A stretch of 64,000 nt of DNA, taken from contig JAFEKR010000005.1 of the NCBI GenBank assembly GCA_019022495.1, positions 2,356,001-2,420,000 on the forward strand. The letters are read 5' to 3'. The position numbers were made by a program, and so were the translations under genes. The DNA comes from Epichloe hybrida. Taxonomy: Eukaryota > Ascomycota > Sordariomycetes > Hypocreales > Clavicipitaceae. The notes below the pieces were generated by a model, which was not told the DNA's origin, searched no databases, and was given only the letters and a program-made list of their open reading frames with translations. Below, piece by piece: positions 1 through 11,110 of the stretch. Each line of letters opens with the position of its first letter. The first letter of the stretch is position 1.

Positions 1-1899
1 AGCTATAAGTTAGGTTATCTAAGAAATTATCTAGTTTTTTTTCTATATATTACTACTACTATCTAAAATCTATTAAATACACCTTTATATCCGCAAACTA
101 GCTACTTAGTTACCGATTATAATCTTTAATAATATCTATTATAATAAAATCTCTTTTCTTTACCTAAGAATTCTCTAAAGTATTATTATTGGAACAAAGG
201 TGATATCAATCGCGCGTCGCAGCCGCAATTACCTAGCAGAAGCTTGGGCCGCGCGCGGACCCTACACGTGACCTATAACCTAGCACGTTAATTAGCTAGG
301 AAATATAGGGATATAAACGCGTAACCCCTTTTCCCTTTATGTATTATAACTTCTAGCTTTTTACCTCTCTTTTCCTAAAAAACTTAATTAATCATAATAA
401 CAGATATCGCAGCCTAGAATAGATAATTAATAATAATACTATTCTTTAGGCTTACAACTGTATTATATTAAATTTAATACCCTGTAAATCTAACACTAAT
501 TAGTAGTTACCTTCATAAATAACCACGCAGTCTTCGAACACCATAGATTAGTAAAGTTAATTAGAAGAGGTAGCTTATCTAATAATAACTTACCCTATGT
601 AATAGGAGGGCTATATTTAATAATAAGTTATGCTAACGGAAAGGTATAATATAGCTCTCTTCTTACTTTAGTATTAATATCTATATCTATATAAACCTTA
701 AAATAATAAAGAAAGGTTTAATGCTAGTAGCTAAGCTATCCCCTTATCTTTCTTTATTATATATTTTATTACACACTTAAAGTTAACTACCTTACCTTAT
801 AATCCTTTATATCTAAAATATATTATATAATTATAGTTATACCCCTTATCTCCTTATATTATAAGATCTACCTCCCTTAATTAATTAGAATATTAGATAT
901 AGCTAGACTATCTAGGACCTCTAGTTAATTTAGAGTTCCTAGTAAGACTAATAGCTATAATAATACTATAGAAGGTATTAAAATAGGAGATAGTAATAAA
1001 TACCTTAACAAAGGAAAACCCCCTATTTACACTAACCTATACCCTTATATCTCTATAAGGCTTTAATAATATATCACAAAAGAACTACTCTAATAAATAG
1101 GAAGTTCTAAACATAAAGAGATAAGAATACCTAAGGAAATTAGTCTCTATATCCTTATAAAGACTAAATAATATAAGAAGTAAGAGTTATTTAAAAGAAC
1201 ACTATTCTCTAAATTTAGTAATAACTTCTATAAATAGTTAAGGGATAAGTTTATAGAAGGGAGAGACCTTTTATAAAATAGACTTTAAGACTATTTTCTT
1301 TATAATAGAGTATATATAACTATTAGAAGAGGCACTAAGATAGTAAATAACCTTAAAGAAGTAGTAAACTAAGAAGAATTTAGATTTTAGACTCTTAAAG
1401 AAATTAAAGAGGCTAGGAAAAAATATATAGGCTTCTAAAAGAACCTATAGAATAAAGAGTTCTTCTATAATTTACTAGATAATAGTAATATTAAAACTAG
1501 GTAACTTACCCTATTACTCTATTTATTAGTATAATTACTATTAAAAGGATTAATAAGCTAGACTCCCCTAGGAAGACTAAGTTAATTCCCTCTAGGAAGG
1601 CCTAGCTAATCTCCCCTAGGAAGGTTAATTAACCTAGAGTTAAGACTACCTAAGGATACTATTTATAAGTATCTATAGGTAACTCCCCTACTTATACCTT
1701 TACTAAAGGTAAGTTAGTAGTATTACCCTAGTAATACTACTAATAATACCCCTAAGTAAGAGAGTTACTAATAGAGGTAACCTATACTATCTAGGGCTAG
1801 TAATGCCCTTATTAGCATAGCTTAAAGAGCTATAATTCCTCCTTCCTAATATAAGGAAGAGAAGGATTAGAGGGAATAATAAGCCCTAAGGGTACTACC
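1..1899. other. AT-rich RIP-affected region, no gene
   Basis: This stretch is very rich in TA dinucleotides, with stop codons in all frames, as expected after repeat-induced point mutation. I see no host gene. A GC-richer island at about 189-320 contains several CG dinucleotides and could be a remnant of an LTR or leader of the older retroelement, but I found no partner copy. At about 1561-1645 a motif resembling CCCCTAGGAAGG occurs three times at roughly 25-30-bp spacing. The region probably holds the 5' part of the older element whose recognisable coding relics begin near 1900. Confidence 0.6.
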
Positions 1900-3333
1900 T
1901 ATAAAGCTACCCTCTTACTTCCTAAAAACCTTACTACCCCTTTTATAAATATAAAGGGAAATACCTAGAGGACCCCTATAGACCTAGAGACCTTTACTAA
2001 AGCAAATTATTAACCTATCTAAGGTATACCTTAAAGAATAACTCTATAGTGCTAATAACTATAATATCCTTAAATTAAAGCTTTAAACATTTTATAGAAA
2101 GTATAAGTTACTTAATATCTAGCCTAAACAAGCTAGTTATGCTTTTAAGGTTATGCTTAAAGGCAAAGCATTATAATACTATGCAAATTACCTCTCTAAA
2201 CCTAGATAACTATAAGATCTCCTTACGCTTATTAGCTATATAAGAGAATAATTTAAAACTAAGGATATATAGCAAAGATATTTACTAGAGTAAAATAATA
2301 CTTCCCTATAAGGAATAATAAATAATAACCTAAGTAAGTTAATAATTAAATACTTTAATAAACTTATAGAAAGACTAGCTATCTTATAATAAGTAGTGCC
2401 TAAAGTAAGCTAAACTAAAAGGGCACTCTAGAATTAACTTATTAAAGCCTATTATAGCATTTTAGAGTGTAAAGAAGTAATTATAAATCCGCTAGATAGA
2501 CTATAAGAGTTCTGTAAATAAATTAGAATAACCCTTTATTTTATTAAGGAAGAGAAGAAGAACTATTAATAGTTCCTAACTAAAGCTATAACCCTAGAGT
2601 AATTCTAGACTAACTAAAGATATAATAGAAAGGGAAAAGAGACCTAATACCCCTTAAAACCATAAGAAAGAGAAGGTACTCCTCACATAAAGAAGTGCTA
2701 TATATATAGTAAGGAAGGATACTAGTTATCTAAGCACCCTAAAGAAGACTATAAGAAAGTATTTTAACACTTTAAGAACTACTACCTTATAAATCTAACT
2801 AATAACTTATGTTATTTATTTCTCACTTAGTATAAGGGAGAACATAAGTTCTAACCCCTTATTAATAACAAAATCGCTTAGTATATAAAAAGTATTGGAT
2901 TTAATAATAACCCTAATAATATAGATAGGCTAGTACTTATAAGCTTCTTTACATATAAAACCTATATTAATAGCAAGAAAATGGTTTAATTCCTAATAAG
3001 GTAAGTAGCGTATTATAGCCTAAGTAAAGAAAACCCCTTTTAGCAGGAACTTATAAATAAAGCCCTAGTAATATTTATATTAGAAGATTGCTATTCCTAT
3101 GCGACATTCTAAGGGATTATGCCTAATACAGGAGCTATAAAGTTCTCTATAGTAGGGCACCCTTAATTCCTTGCTTTATAATATTAGATGCCTATATTAT
3201 AGCTTAATAAATTAACAGAGAAGAAGGCATTAGTTAGATTTAGCGTGGGAGACCTAATTATTACGCTTAGATTAGCTAATATACCTACTCCCTTTAGAAA
3301 TATTCTCTTTTAGGTTATCCCTATAAACACTTT
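1900..3333 (+). pseudogene. older copia-type element: gag and protease relic
   Basis: Conceptual plus-strand translation, reading through many TAA/TAG stops, shows a Gag-like region, a degenerate CCHC zinc knuckle near 2694-2740 (CYIYSKEG, with the second Cys and the His lost) and a retropepsin-like site near 3124-3135 where the expected DTGA reads NTGA. The reading frame ends at 3333 in a phrase reading INT-F. It continues after the inserted younger element at 10470 (TLFLL, then a pre-integrase/integrase relic), which fits the protease-to-integrase order of Ty1/copia elements. All the damage is of the C-to-T or G-to-A kind. It is a dead transposon of fungal type, not a host gene. Confidence 0.65.
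3329..3333. repeat. target-site duplication, left copy (ACTTT)
   Basis: ACTTT lies directly before the left LTR and again directly after the right LTR (10470-10474). Removing the element and one copy restores a continuous reading frame in the older protease relic, which supports these boundaries. Confidence 0.65.
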
Positions 3334-4164
3334 TATTGAAATGTAGGGAGCTAGTTACCAGCTGCCAGCTGGCAACAGCTGTACAAGTGCAAGCTCTACG
3401 GTCAGGGACCGATAGGGCCGCAACGTTAAATCAATTAACGCAACGCAACGGAAGGTTGTGGCAGTTATTAACTAATAGAATTCAATTTAGATTACTTTTA
3501 TAATATCTTATAGAGTAATAGAATTGATTTTAGATACGTTATACAGGCAATGCGGCTGTTGTTAGTTAAGAGAACTAGCTATCTAGCTAGTTGAAAAGAT
3601 CTTCTTCCTCTCATAGACCTACTGACTGTATTAGTGGATCCGGGCCGCTAACAAGGTCTTATAGGCTACTTTTGATTTTCCGCAAAATTCATTTGTATGC
3701 AAAAACCAAAAAATTAACTTACCACTATACTAGCTAGTAACCCGTATGCACTAACTTTTAGTCTAAAAAATAACCTTATATAAAAAGAAAGCCCTATCTT
3801 TAAGCTTTCATTTACTATATGTGAAACTTTTGTACGACCTCTAAATAAAGAGAAAATCATTATTAAAGATAGCTATAGGGTAAGTTATATATAGGGTAAC
3901 CTACTTATATCACCCTAGCTTACGTCACCCTAGCTTACCTAATTACTAGTGGCGTGGTTATAGCCACACTTGTAGCCACAACGCAATTGACTAATTAGTC
4001 ATCCACACGGTCGGTCGCAGCTATTAACAGCTGCGACGCAGTCATTGACAGCTGCCCTCGCGACCGTTGACAGCTGCAGTGCAGCTGTCAGACTTACAAA
4101 GCAAGCTAGTAATAAGAAGGTTCTTTAACTAGAAAAGGGCTAAAAATAGGTCTTATTTTTAACA
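3334..4164 (-). repeat. LTR (3' LTR of the minus-strand element)
   Basis: This 831-bp repeat matches 9639-10469 from end to end without gaps by eye. It begins TATTGAAATG and ends TTTTTAACA on the plus strand. Nearly all the differences from its partner are C/T or G/A; I noticed only two transversions. GC-richer patches, such as the CAGCTGCGACG area near 4030, survive in both copies. Confidence 0.92.
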
Positions 4165-4177
4165 CCCCCTCTACAAA
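4165..4177 (-). other. polypurine tract next to the 3' LTR
   Basis: Read on the minus strand, GTAGAGGGGG directly precedes the LTR start TGTTAAAAAT. This is the expected place and composition for the plus-strand primer of an LTR retrotransposon. Confidence 0.55.
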
Positions 4178-4639
4178 AGAATTACATTTAAAGCAATTAG
4201 AAGTGTACAAAAAGAGACTATAGGGAAAAAAAAAAAACTTTTGATAATAACAGATAAAAGGGAAAAATAGGAAAAAAATAAAAGACCCCCTTTTTGAATT
4301 CCTAGCTATTGTTAAATATAGCTCCCTTTTTGACGTTGTTTTTAGTTCCCTGTTGAAGGGAATTAGTTGTTGGTTTAATAATTATTAAGCCCTAAAAGCT
4401 TAATAAAAGCCTGATAAAGAGGTCTAGAAAGAGGCTTCGTAAGACTATCTACAGGCATTGACTTCGTATCTAGATATTTAATCTTAGCTAAACCCTCTAA
4501 AACCTGTTGCCTAATATAGTTAAACTTTAGTAATATATGCTTTGTATAACTATGTAAAGCAGGGTTATAAGCAGTAGTTATAGCGCCTTGATTATTGTAA
4601 TATATCTAGATAGGGGGAGAAATAGGGGTTTTTAGCTCC

Positions 4640-7600
4640 TTAAATAAGCCCTGAAGCCACTGAAGCTCCCGGAAGGTCTCGTAGATAGCATCAGCTTCAG
4701 CTTCTAGTGTTGATAGAGCTATTGTACTAGCTTTCTTTGATTTCTAGCTAATAGGTCCGCCAGCTAGCTTAAATAGATAAGCATAGGTTGATTTTAAGGT
4801 CATTTTATCCCCTGTAAAATCACTATTGTAATAACCTATTAGGCTTTTGCTAGCTAAACCTTTAGGGTCTCCCCTATAGATAATAGCAAGGAATCTAGTC
4901 CCTAATAGATACCTTAGCAGATTTTTAGCTGCTTTTAGGTGTTCTATATAAGGGCTAGCTAGTGTAGTAGATAACCACTGTAGCGTAAAAGCTGTATTAG
5001 GCCTTATAAGTAACATTAGGTACATTATAGTCCCTATAATGCACTAATAAAGCTTGATTTCGCTAGCTATTAAAAGCTTAGTTGTCTGTGTAGCTAAAAC
5101 GCCTAGGTGAAGAGGTATGCTAATAGGCTTACTATCTAGCATATTAAATCGTTTTAAGGCTTCTAATATATACTGAGATTGATGAATTTTTAGTATTCTA
5201 TTAGGCCTATCTTGTATGATTTAAACCCCTAAGAAGAATTCAGTAGGCCCCCTATCTTCTATTAGATAGACTTTATGAAGTTCCTTTTTAAGCCTTTGGA
5301 TATAAGATAAATCCGGTCTAATTAGAAGACAGTTATTAACGTATGTAATGATAAAGGTTTTGGTTGAAGGATTAAAGAAGATAGCTAGGTTAGATATTAA
5401 AGGGTTAAATCCTAGGGATTTAAGCACTAATATTAGCGCTTGTTGCTATTCCCTTGAGCTTTGTTTTAGGCTATATAAAGACTTCTGTAATAAAATTACT
5501 TAATCTTTAGAAGGTTTCTAGCCAAAACTTCTAGCTAATTTAGCTAGTTTAGGATTTGCCTTAAGGAATTCAATAAACCCTTCTAGAATAACCATATAAA
5601 TCTGTTATTATAGCTTACTATTAAGAAAAGCTCCTATAGAATCGATTTGTTTGATTTCCTAGTTATTCTAAGCCGCTAGGGCTAGTAAAATCCTCTAGCT
5701 AGGGGGAATGCTTGTAGCAGCGAAGGTCTCTAGGTAATCTAGGCCTTTGATTTGCATGAATCCCTTAGCAACGAGTCGAGCCTTATATTTTAAAGGATTA
5801 TTTTCTTTATCCTTTTTAAGCTTATAAATAAGCCTATTCTTTAGTACTTTTCGGCCCTTAGGGATTTGATCTTTCCTTATAAATTTAAAAGTACTAGCCT
5901 TTAGAAGCTATTTGTATTCCTTATACATAGCTTCTATCTATTTATCCCTTTCAGGGCTAGATATAGCCTGCTTCTAGGTCTTAGGCTTAGGGCTAATAGG
6001 ATTCTTTTCCTTTAGCTTCTCCTATACCTTAAAGCAGATTTCTTTTATAAAATCTAGAGAAGAAAGGGAACTAATATTAACATCCATAGGGTTGATATTA
6101 GGGTCGAAATCGATAATTTTGTTAAAATCGAGGTCCGAAGTCGAAACCTGATTTCCTAGTTAAGTTATAGGCTACGCCTATATGGGATCCGCTAGAATTA
6201 AGCCTTTAGGGGGTTCTTTAGGGCCTGTAGGTGGTTTTTCTTAACCTATAGGGATACCTATGTTGTCTATAGGGTAATCCTTTAAACCTTAATCTAGATG
6301 TTTTTAATCTAAATCATTTTCCCCCTCTAAAGGGTTATCCCCTATAGAAATCCTAGGTAAGCCTTTAGAAATAGGGCCTATAGGTTCTATAATCTTAATA
6401 AAGCTAGTCTTTGTAACTAGCCTTTTAGAGGGGATGTACACTAGGTAGGTGTTAGAACCTAGTGTAGCTAAAAGCCTTCTAGGGATAGTCCTAGCTGCTA
6501 ACTTCTAGGCTTTAGGTTGTTTTTCCAGGGGGATTAGAATCTCATAGTAAGATCCTATAGCTCTAATACTACTAATATCAGTTGTATAAGGCTAATTTAG
6601 CTCCCTAGATAGCAGCTATTTAGGGCTTTTATCCTTAGTGGTATTAGCAGTTATATTAACCAAGTTAACAACTGCAGGTAATACAAAACACCATAAAAAT
6701 AACGGTAATTTTGCCCACTAGATAGTAGCCCTTAATTGATTTAGAATAGTACGAATTGAATGTTCTGCTAATCTATTTTGCTTATGGATATAGGGACTAG
6801 AAGTTGTAAATTTAATCCCTTTAGAATTTAACTAAGCTTGACAACTAGAATTGATTTCCTAGCCCCTATTGAAGTAAAGGTGCCTAGGATATTAACCTAG
6901 TTGATTTTTAAGCCCTCTGAAGAAGCCTTTAATAGCCTTATAAATAGTTAGGCCTTCCTTATTAGGTAATAAGATAACCCACTTATATCTAGTCTTTTGA
7001 TCAACTAGAAATAAGCAAATTGACTGCTTATTGTACGGCGTAGGGCTGATTTTTAGCGTATCCCCCTCTATTCAATCTAGAGCTCTTAGGGGGTCAGGGA
7101 TAGCTAATTTCCTGGGTCTTCTAACTGCCTTAGATTAATCACAAGCAATACATCTAAAATCCTTATCCTTAATTTTAGAAAAATTAGGGATTTCTTTAGT
7201 TATAAGGCTAGTTTTCTTTAGCAAAGGAAGACCTAGGTACCCTAATCGTACATGCTATAGGCCAGCTAGTTCTAACAACCGTTGATATTAAAGATCCTTA
7301 GGGTCTGAATTAGGATCTAGACTAGGGCCCTCTTTACTAGTCCCCTGCTGGACCCCTTGAGAACCACAGGCCTCTTGGAGAGGTATTAGGGACCCTTTTC
7401 CTCCACTAGGGCCCTCTAACACCCCTAAATCTATTTCCTTAGATTTATAAGGGACCTAACCTAGGGCTATAGGTAAAGAAGAAGGGACTAATTCCCCTAA
7501 ATTATCCCGTACGATTTCTTTAATATCATTATTATTTTCGTCGATTTCGTCTAAATCAGAAGCCTAATCCGGCTTTTTAGAGGGAATTTGAACCTCTATA

Positions 7601-9340
7601 GGGTAGCTAATCGGATAGCTATGACCCTTAAAAGCGGCGTAGGTAAAAGGTTGGATATAATGCGAATTATTACAGGGCCCTTTAGATAACTTTGGCGTAG
7701 ATTGGTTTTTAACGTGAAAGAAAAAACCATGTTTTTCTATATCTAAGGTTATAATACAAGACCTATCTTTAAGATAAAGTAGGGTTTTTATAAGGCAACC
7801 ACTAGATATATAGTGCGTAAGTCTACTAACTATATTAACATTAAGCTAAGGAAAATATAGCGTATCTTTAAGCACTAAGGTCCTATATTTATTAGGATTT
7901 TTCTGATATAAGACCTCAAAAACAGCACTACTGTGACCCTTAGCGTAAATAGGGCCACCACTAGTTATAATAGGGTTAGATTCCCCCTTTTTATAGGGGG
8001 TATAATCCCTAAAGACCTCCCTAGAATTAACTATATGTACAGTTAAACCTGTATTATATAATAGGGCCTTTTTCATGTCTTTACTATAATAATTAAAACC
8101 ATTTAAGGTTTCAATTTCTTGATTTTCATCATCTGATTCACTAGAGCTAGAATTAGAGCTACTATCACTAGAGCTCTTATAACTAGTCTTATAAAGGCTA
8201 GGCTTCTTATACGGTTTAAGAGCACCGTTAGAAAGGTTATAATTTCCTAGCATAAAAGATCCCTCTCTAGAGGTCTCTTTATTATCCTTTTTATCTGATT
8301 TTTAACCTTTTTACTTCTTTTTCTTCTTCTTATTAGAAGAAGAATTAGAATTAGAAAAGCCCTTATTTTCTTTAGAGCCTTCTTTCTTCTTCTAATCCTT
8401 AGGGGCCTTTTCTTTTTCTTTAGCACCCTTTTCAAGGTTTTTAGCCCTATAATTTAGGGCTTTGGATACTGTAGATGATTTATCCCTCTGTTCTGCTAGA
8501 AGGTCTGCCATCAAAAATTGAAGATTTAGGGCTTCTAGGGGAGCCCCTATAGCCCTATTTGTGCGCATGCTAAATCATTGCCTCTTAGCCTACTAAGGGA
8601 AGGTTAATTTTAGGGATTAAAGATATTGATTAACCTAATCTATCGGAGCAATCAGGACCCCTAAAATCGATAATCTAGCTAGTAGATTATTAAAGACTGC
8701 ATTAAAGGACTCTAGAGTCCCCTTAAACTCTTGAAAATTCAGGTTATGAAATTCTAAATATAGGGACCCCCTCTGGATTTCAACGCTATGTGAATATTAC
8801 CTTACAAGTAAATTATAGGCTTCTTTAGGTGATTTTTGCTAAGTTATAGCGGCTTAGGGTCCTTCTGTATAACTATCCCTTAGTAACATAAGGATAATAG
8901 CTTGATCTAGATCCCCTAGCGCCCTAGAACTCTCCGGATTATCTAGAAAATTAGGCATGCCTAAAGCTCTAAATTGGATAGTTAGGGCTTGTTTCTATTG
9001 TTCGAAATTTTCAGCTCCTTTAACCCTAGTAGTCTCTAGGAAACTATAAACCCTCTTATTAAATTCCTTAATAATTGAATTATTAAAGGTTGCTTGTATA
9101 GAGCTAGATTTAGCTTGATTTTCTTAAATAGGCTGCTGATCTTGCTGCTAACTAGCGGGCTTATCAGATTCCACACCCTCCATACGACTATTTACAGTTA
9201 TAGATAAGCTTTCTAGCTTCTCTAATAACTAGTCTATAGTTGCTTATTGCTTAATAGCCTGCTCTTTTAGCTAGTTATTTAGAACCTCTTGCGCACTAGG
9301 GTTAGGGATAATAGGTCCCTTTCCCTTTCCTTTAGTATTT
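4640..9340 (-). pseudogene. copia gag-pol relic (gag, PR, IN, RT, RNase H)
   Basis: Minus-strand pieces that can be recognised are as follows. A Gag region lies at about 9330-8460, then a Lys-rich stretch at 8435-8247. A protease segment at 8253-7846 has the catalytic triad reading NTG instead of DTG. Integrase-like remains lie at about 7300-6600. The reverse transcriptase at 5427-5221 has its active site as YVNN rather than YVDD. A connection/RNase H segment lies at 5025-4744 (LLRYLLGTRFLAI, then GYYNSDF). The pieces are separated by TAA/TAG stops that fit C-to-T and G-to-A change. The gene is inactive. Confidence 0.85.
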
Positions 9341-9341
9341 A

Positions 9342-9585
9342 TTTTCCTTTTTATAGAAGGGAAAGCTTCTATATCACGGGTCCTTCCTTTTTTATAGAAG
9401 GGAAGTCTTCTGTATTTGAAATTTATTCCTTTTTATAGAAGGGAAAAAGCTTCTATCTCGCGGATCCTTCCTTTTTTATAGAAGGGAAGTCTTCTATAGC
9501 CATAATTAATTCCTTTTTATAGAAGGGAAAAGCTTCTTTCTCGTAGGTCCTTCCTTTTTTATAGAAGGGAAGTCTTCTGTATTCG
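9342..9585. repeat. tandem repeat array in the retroelement leader
   Basis: Six units of about 40 bp alternate in two types, making three copies of an A-B dimer of about 82-84 bp. Each unit contains a TTCCTTTTTATAGAAGGGAA-like core that can fold on itself. A units continue AAGCTTCT and B units AGTCTTCT. The array lies between the primer binding site and gag of the copia element, i.e. in its 5' leader. Confidence 0.85.
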
Positions 9586-9623
9586 CACACAAAAGTGACC
9601 TAAACGGAATCTATAGTAATAGA

Positions 9624-9638
9624 GCCAGGCTCATAACC
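9624..9638 (-). other. primer binding site, initiator tRNA-Met anticodon arm type
   Basis: On the minus strand, immediately after the 5' LTR, the sequence reads GGTTATGAGCCTGGC. This complements the anticodon arm of initiator tRNA-Met, whose loop contains CUCAUAA. Copia-type elements are known to prime with a cleaved half of this tRNA. The position abutting the LTR supports the LTR boundary at 9639. Confidence 0.7.
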
Positions 9639-10469
9639 TATTAAAATGTAGGGAGCTAGTTACTAGCTGCTAGCTGGCAACAGCTGTATAAGTCCAAGCT
9701 TTATGGTTAGGGACCGATAGGGCCGCAACGTTAAATCAATTAACGTAACGTAACGGAAGGTTATGGTAGTTATTAACTAATAGAATTCAATTTAGATTAC
9801 TTTTATAATATCTTATAGAGTAATAGAATTGATTTTAGATATGTTATACGGGCAATGCGGCTGTTGTTAGTTAAGAGAACTAGCTATCTAGCTAGTTAAA
9901 AAGATCTTCTTCCTCTCATAGACTTACCAACCATATCGGTGGATCCGGGCCGCTAACGGGGTCTTACAGGCCACTTTTGATTTTCCGTAAAATTCATTTG
10001 TATGCAAAAACCAAAAAATTAACTCACTACTATACTAGCTAGTAACCCGTATGCACTAACTTTTAGTCTAAAAAATAACCTTACATAAAAAGAAAGCCCT
10101 ATCTTTAAGCTTTAATTTGCTATATATAAAACTTTTATACGACCTCTAGATAAAGAGAAAATCATTATTAAAGATAGCTATAGGGTAAGTTATGTGTAGG
10201 GTAACCTGCTTACGTCACCCTAGCTTACGTCACCCTAGCTTACCTAATTACTAGTGGCATGGTTGTGGCCACACTTACAGCCACAACGTAATTGACTAAT
10301 TAGTCATCCACACGGTCGGTCGCAGCTGTTAACAGCTGCGACGCAGTCATTGACAGCTGCCCTCGCGACCGTTGACAGCTGCAGTGCAGCTGTCAGACTT
10401 GCAAAGCAAGCTAGTAATAAGAAGGTTCTTTAACTAGAAAAGGGCTAAAAATAGGTCTTATTTTTAACA
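9639..10469 (-). repeat. LTR (5' LTR of the minus-strand element)
   Basis: This is the second 831-bp copy, beginning TATTAAAATG where the other copy has TATTGAAATG and ending TTTTTAACA. It is followed directly by the ACTTT target duplication at 10470-10474. Confidence 0.92.
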
Positions 10470-10474
10470 ACTTT
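10470..10474. repeat. target-site duplication, right copy (ACTTT)
   Basis: This is identical to 3329-3333 and directly follows the LTR end. The host reading frame (AAC ACT TTA TTT CTC) is restored if the insert and one copy are removed. Confidence 0.65.
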
Positions 10475-11110
10475 ATTTCTCTTATCCCTTAATAATATAG
10501 ACTATCTAAAGATTAACTTTAATATCTCTAAGAACATGCTATAATAAGGAAACATTAAAGTCCCTATTATATATAAATAAGGCCATGCCTAGATGCTTCT
10601 TATATAGAAAGAAGAAGTAGTTACTTAGAGCTACCTTATAGAAAGCAAGCTATAGTAATTATATTGCTACTTTAGGCATCTATTAATCTAACATCTATAT
10701 AAGGTTCTCTATAAATTAGGGTATAATATTAATATTAAAGCTATTAGGAAGCTAATAAGAATTTGCTACTAATGCTAAATACATATAAATAGCCTTAATT
10801 ACTTTAAGTTTACCCTTAAGGATAAGTGTAGCTTTAATTATAAAGTAATGGTAAATATCTTCTACCTAGATAGTAACCACCTACACTCTACGCTATAGAT
10901 ATAGCTATAGTGTTTAATATAGTGAAATTCCTTAATAATATCTCTATAAAAATAACCTAGGAAGCCCTCCGAATATGCTAGATTAATGCTTACCTAGGCC
11001 CCCTAGACTTTATTATTATAGACGCTAGAATAAACTTCTATAGTAATAAATTTAGATAATGCTATTCGTTAGGTTCGTAGAAAGGGATAAAGGTACTAAG
11101 TAGTCCTAGT
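10470..11110 (+). pseudogene. older copia-type element: pre-integrase/integrase relic
   Basis: Read through stops, this continues the protease frame that breaks at 3333. A pre-integrase-like segment lies near 10660-10700 (HLYKVLYKLGYNI). Integrase-like text follows near 10960-11040 (WEALRICWINAYLGP, then FIIIDARINF, where the expected catalytic DAG triplet reads DAR). No reverse transcriptase follows, because similarity ends near 11.06-11.1 kb where base composition returns to normal. The older element is therefore truncated on this side. Confidence 0.6.

Larger units (their letters stand above)
3334..10469 (-). mobile_element. Ty1/copia-type LTR retrotransposon, RIP-mutated, full length
   Basis: A 7136-bp element is bounded by two 831-bp direct repeats with no length difference between them. 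On the minus strand the order is LTR, initiator-tRNA-type primer site, tandem-repeat leader, gag, protease, integrase, reverse transcriptase, RNase H, purine tract, LTR, which is the copia order. The coding capacity is destroyed by stops. The protease aspartate and both aspartates of the RT active site are replaced by asparagine. The element lies inside an older plus-strand copia-type relic, so this is a nested insertion. It cannot be autonomous as it stands. Confidence 0.9.

Noticed and set aside
3338..4164. Alternative LTR boundary starting at TGAAATG to give TG...CA ends
   Set aside because: It would leave unequal flanks (TTTAT and ACTTT). Starting at 3334 gives identical ACTTT flanks, restores the host frame and abuts the primer site, though TG...CA remains possible if the flank has mutated.
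7846..8253. 135-codon minus-strand frame that could be read as a host gene
   Set aside because: Its text, the NTG active-site position and its place between gag and integrase identify it as the decayed protease part of the copia element.
9342..9585. Regular repeats resembling a CRISPR array
   Set aside because: Fungal nuclear DNA, no unique spacers of fixed size, and the repeats belong to a retroelement leader.
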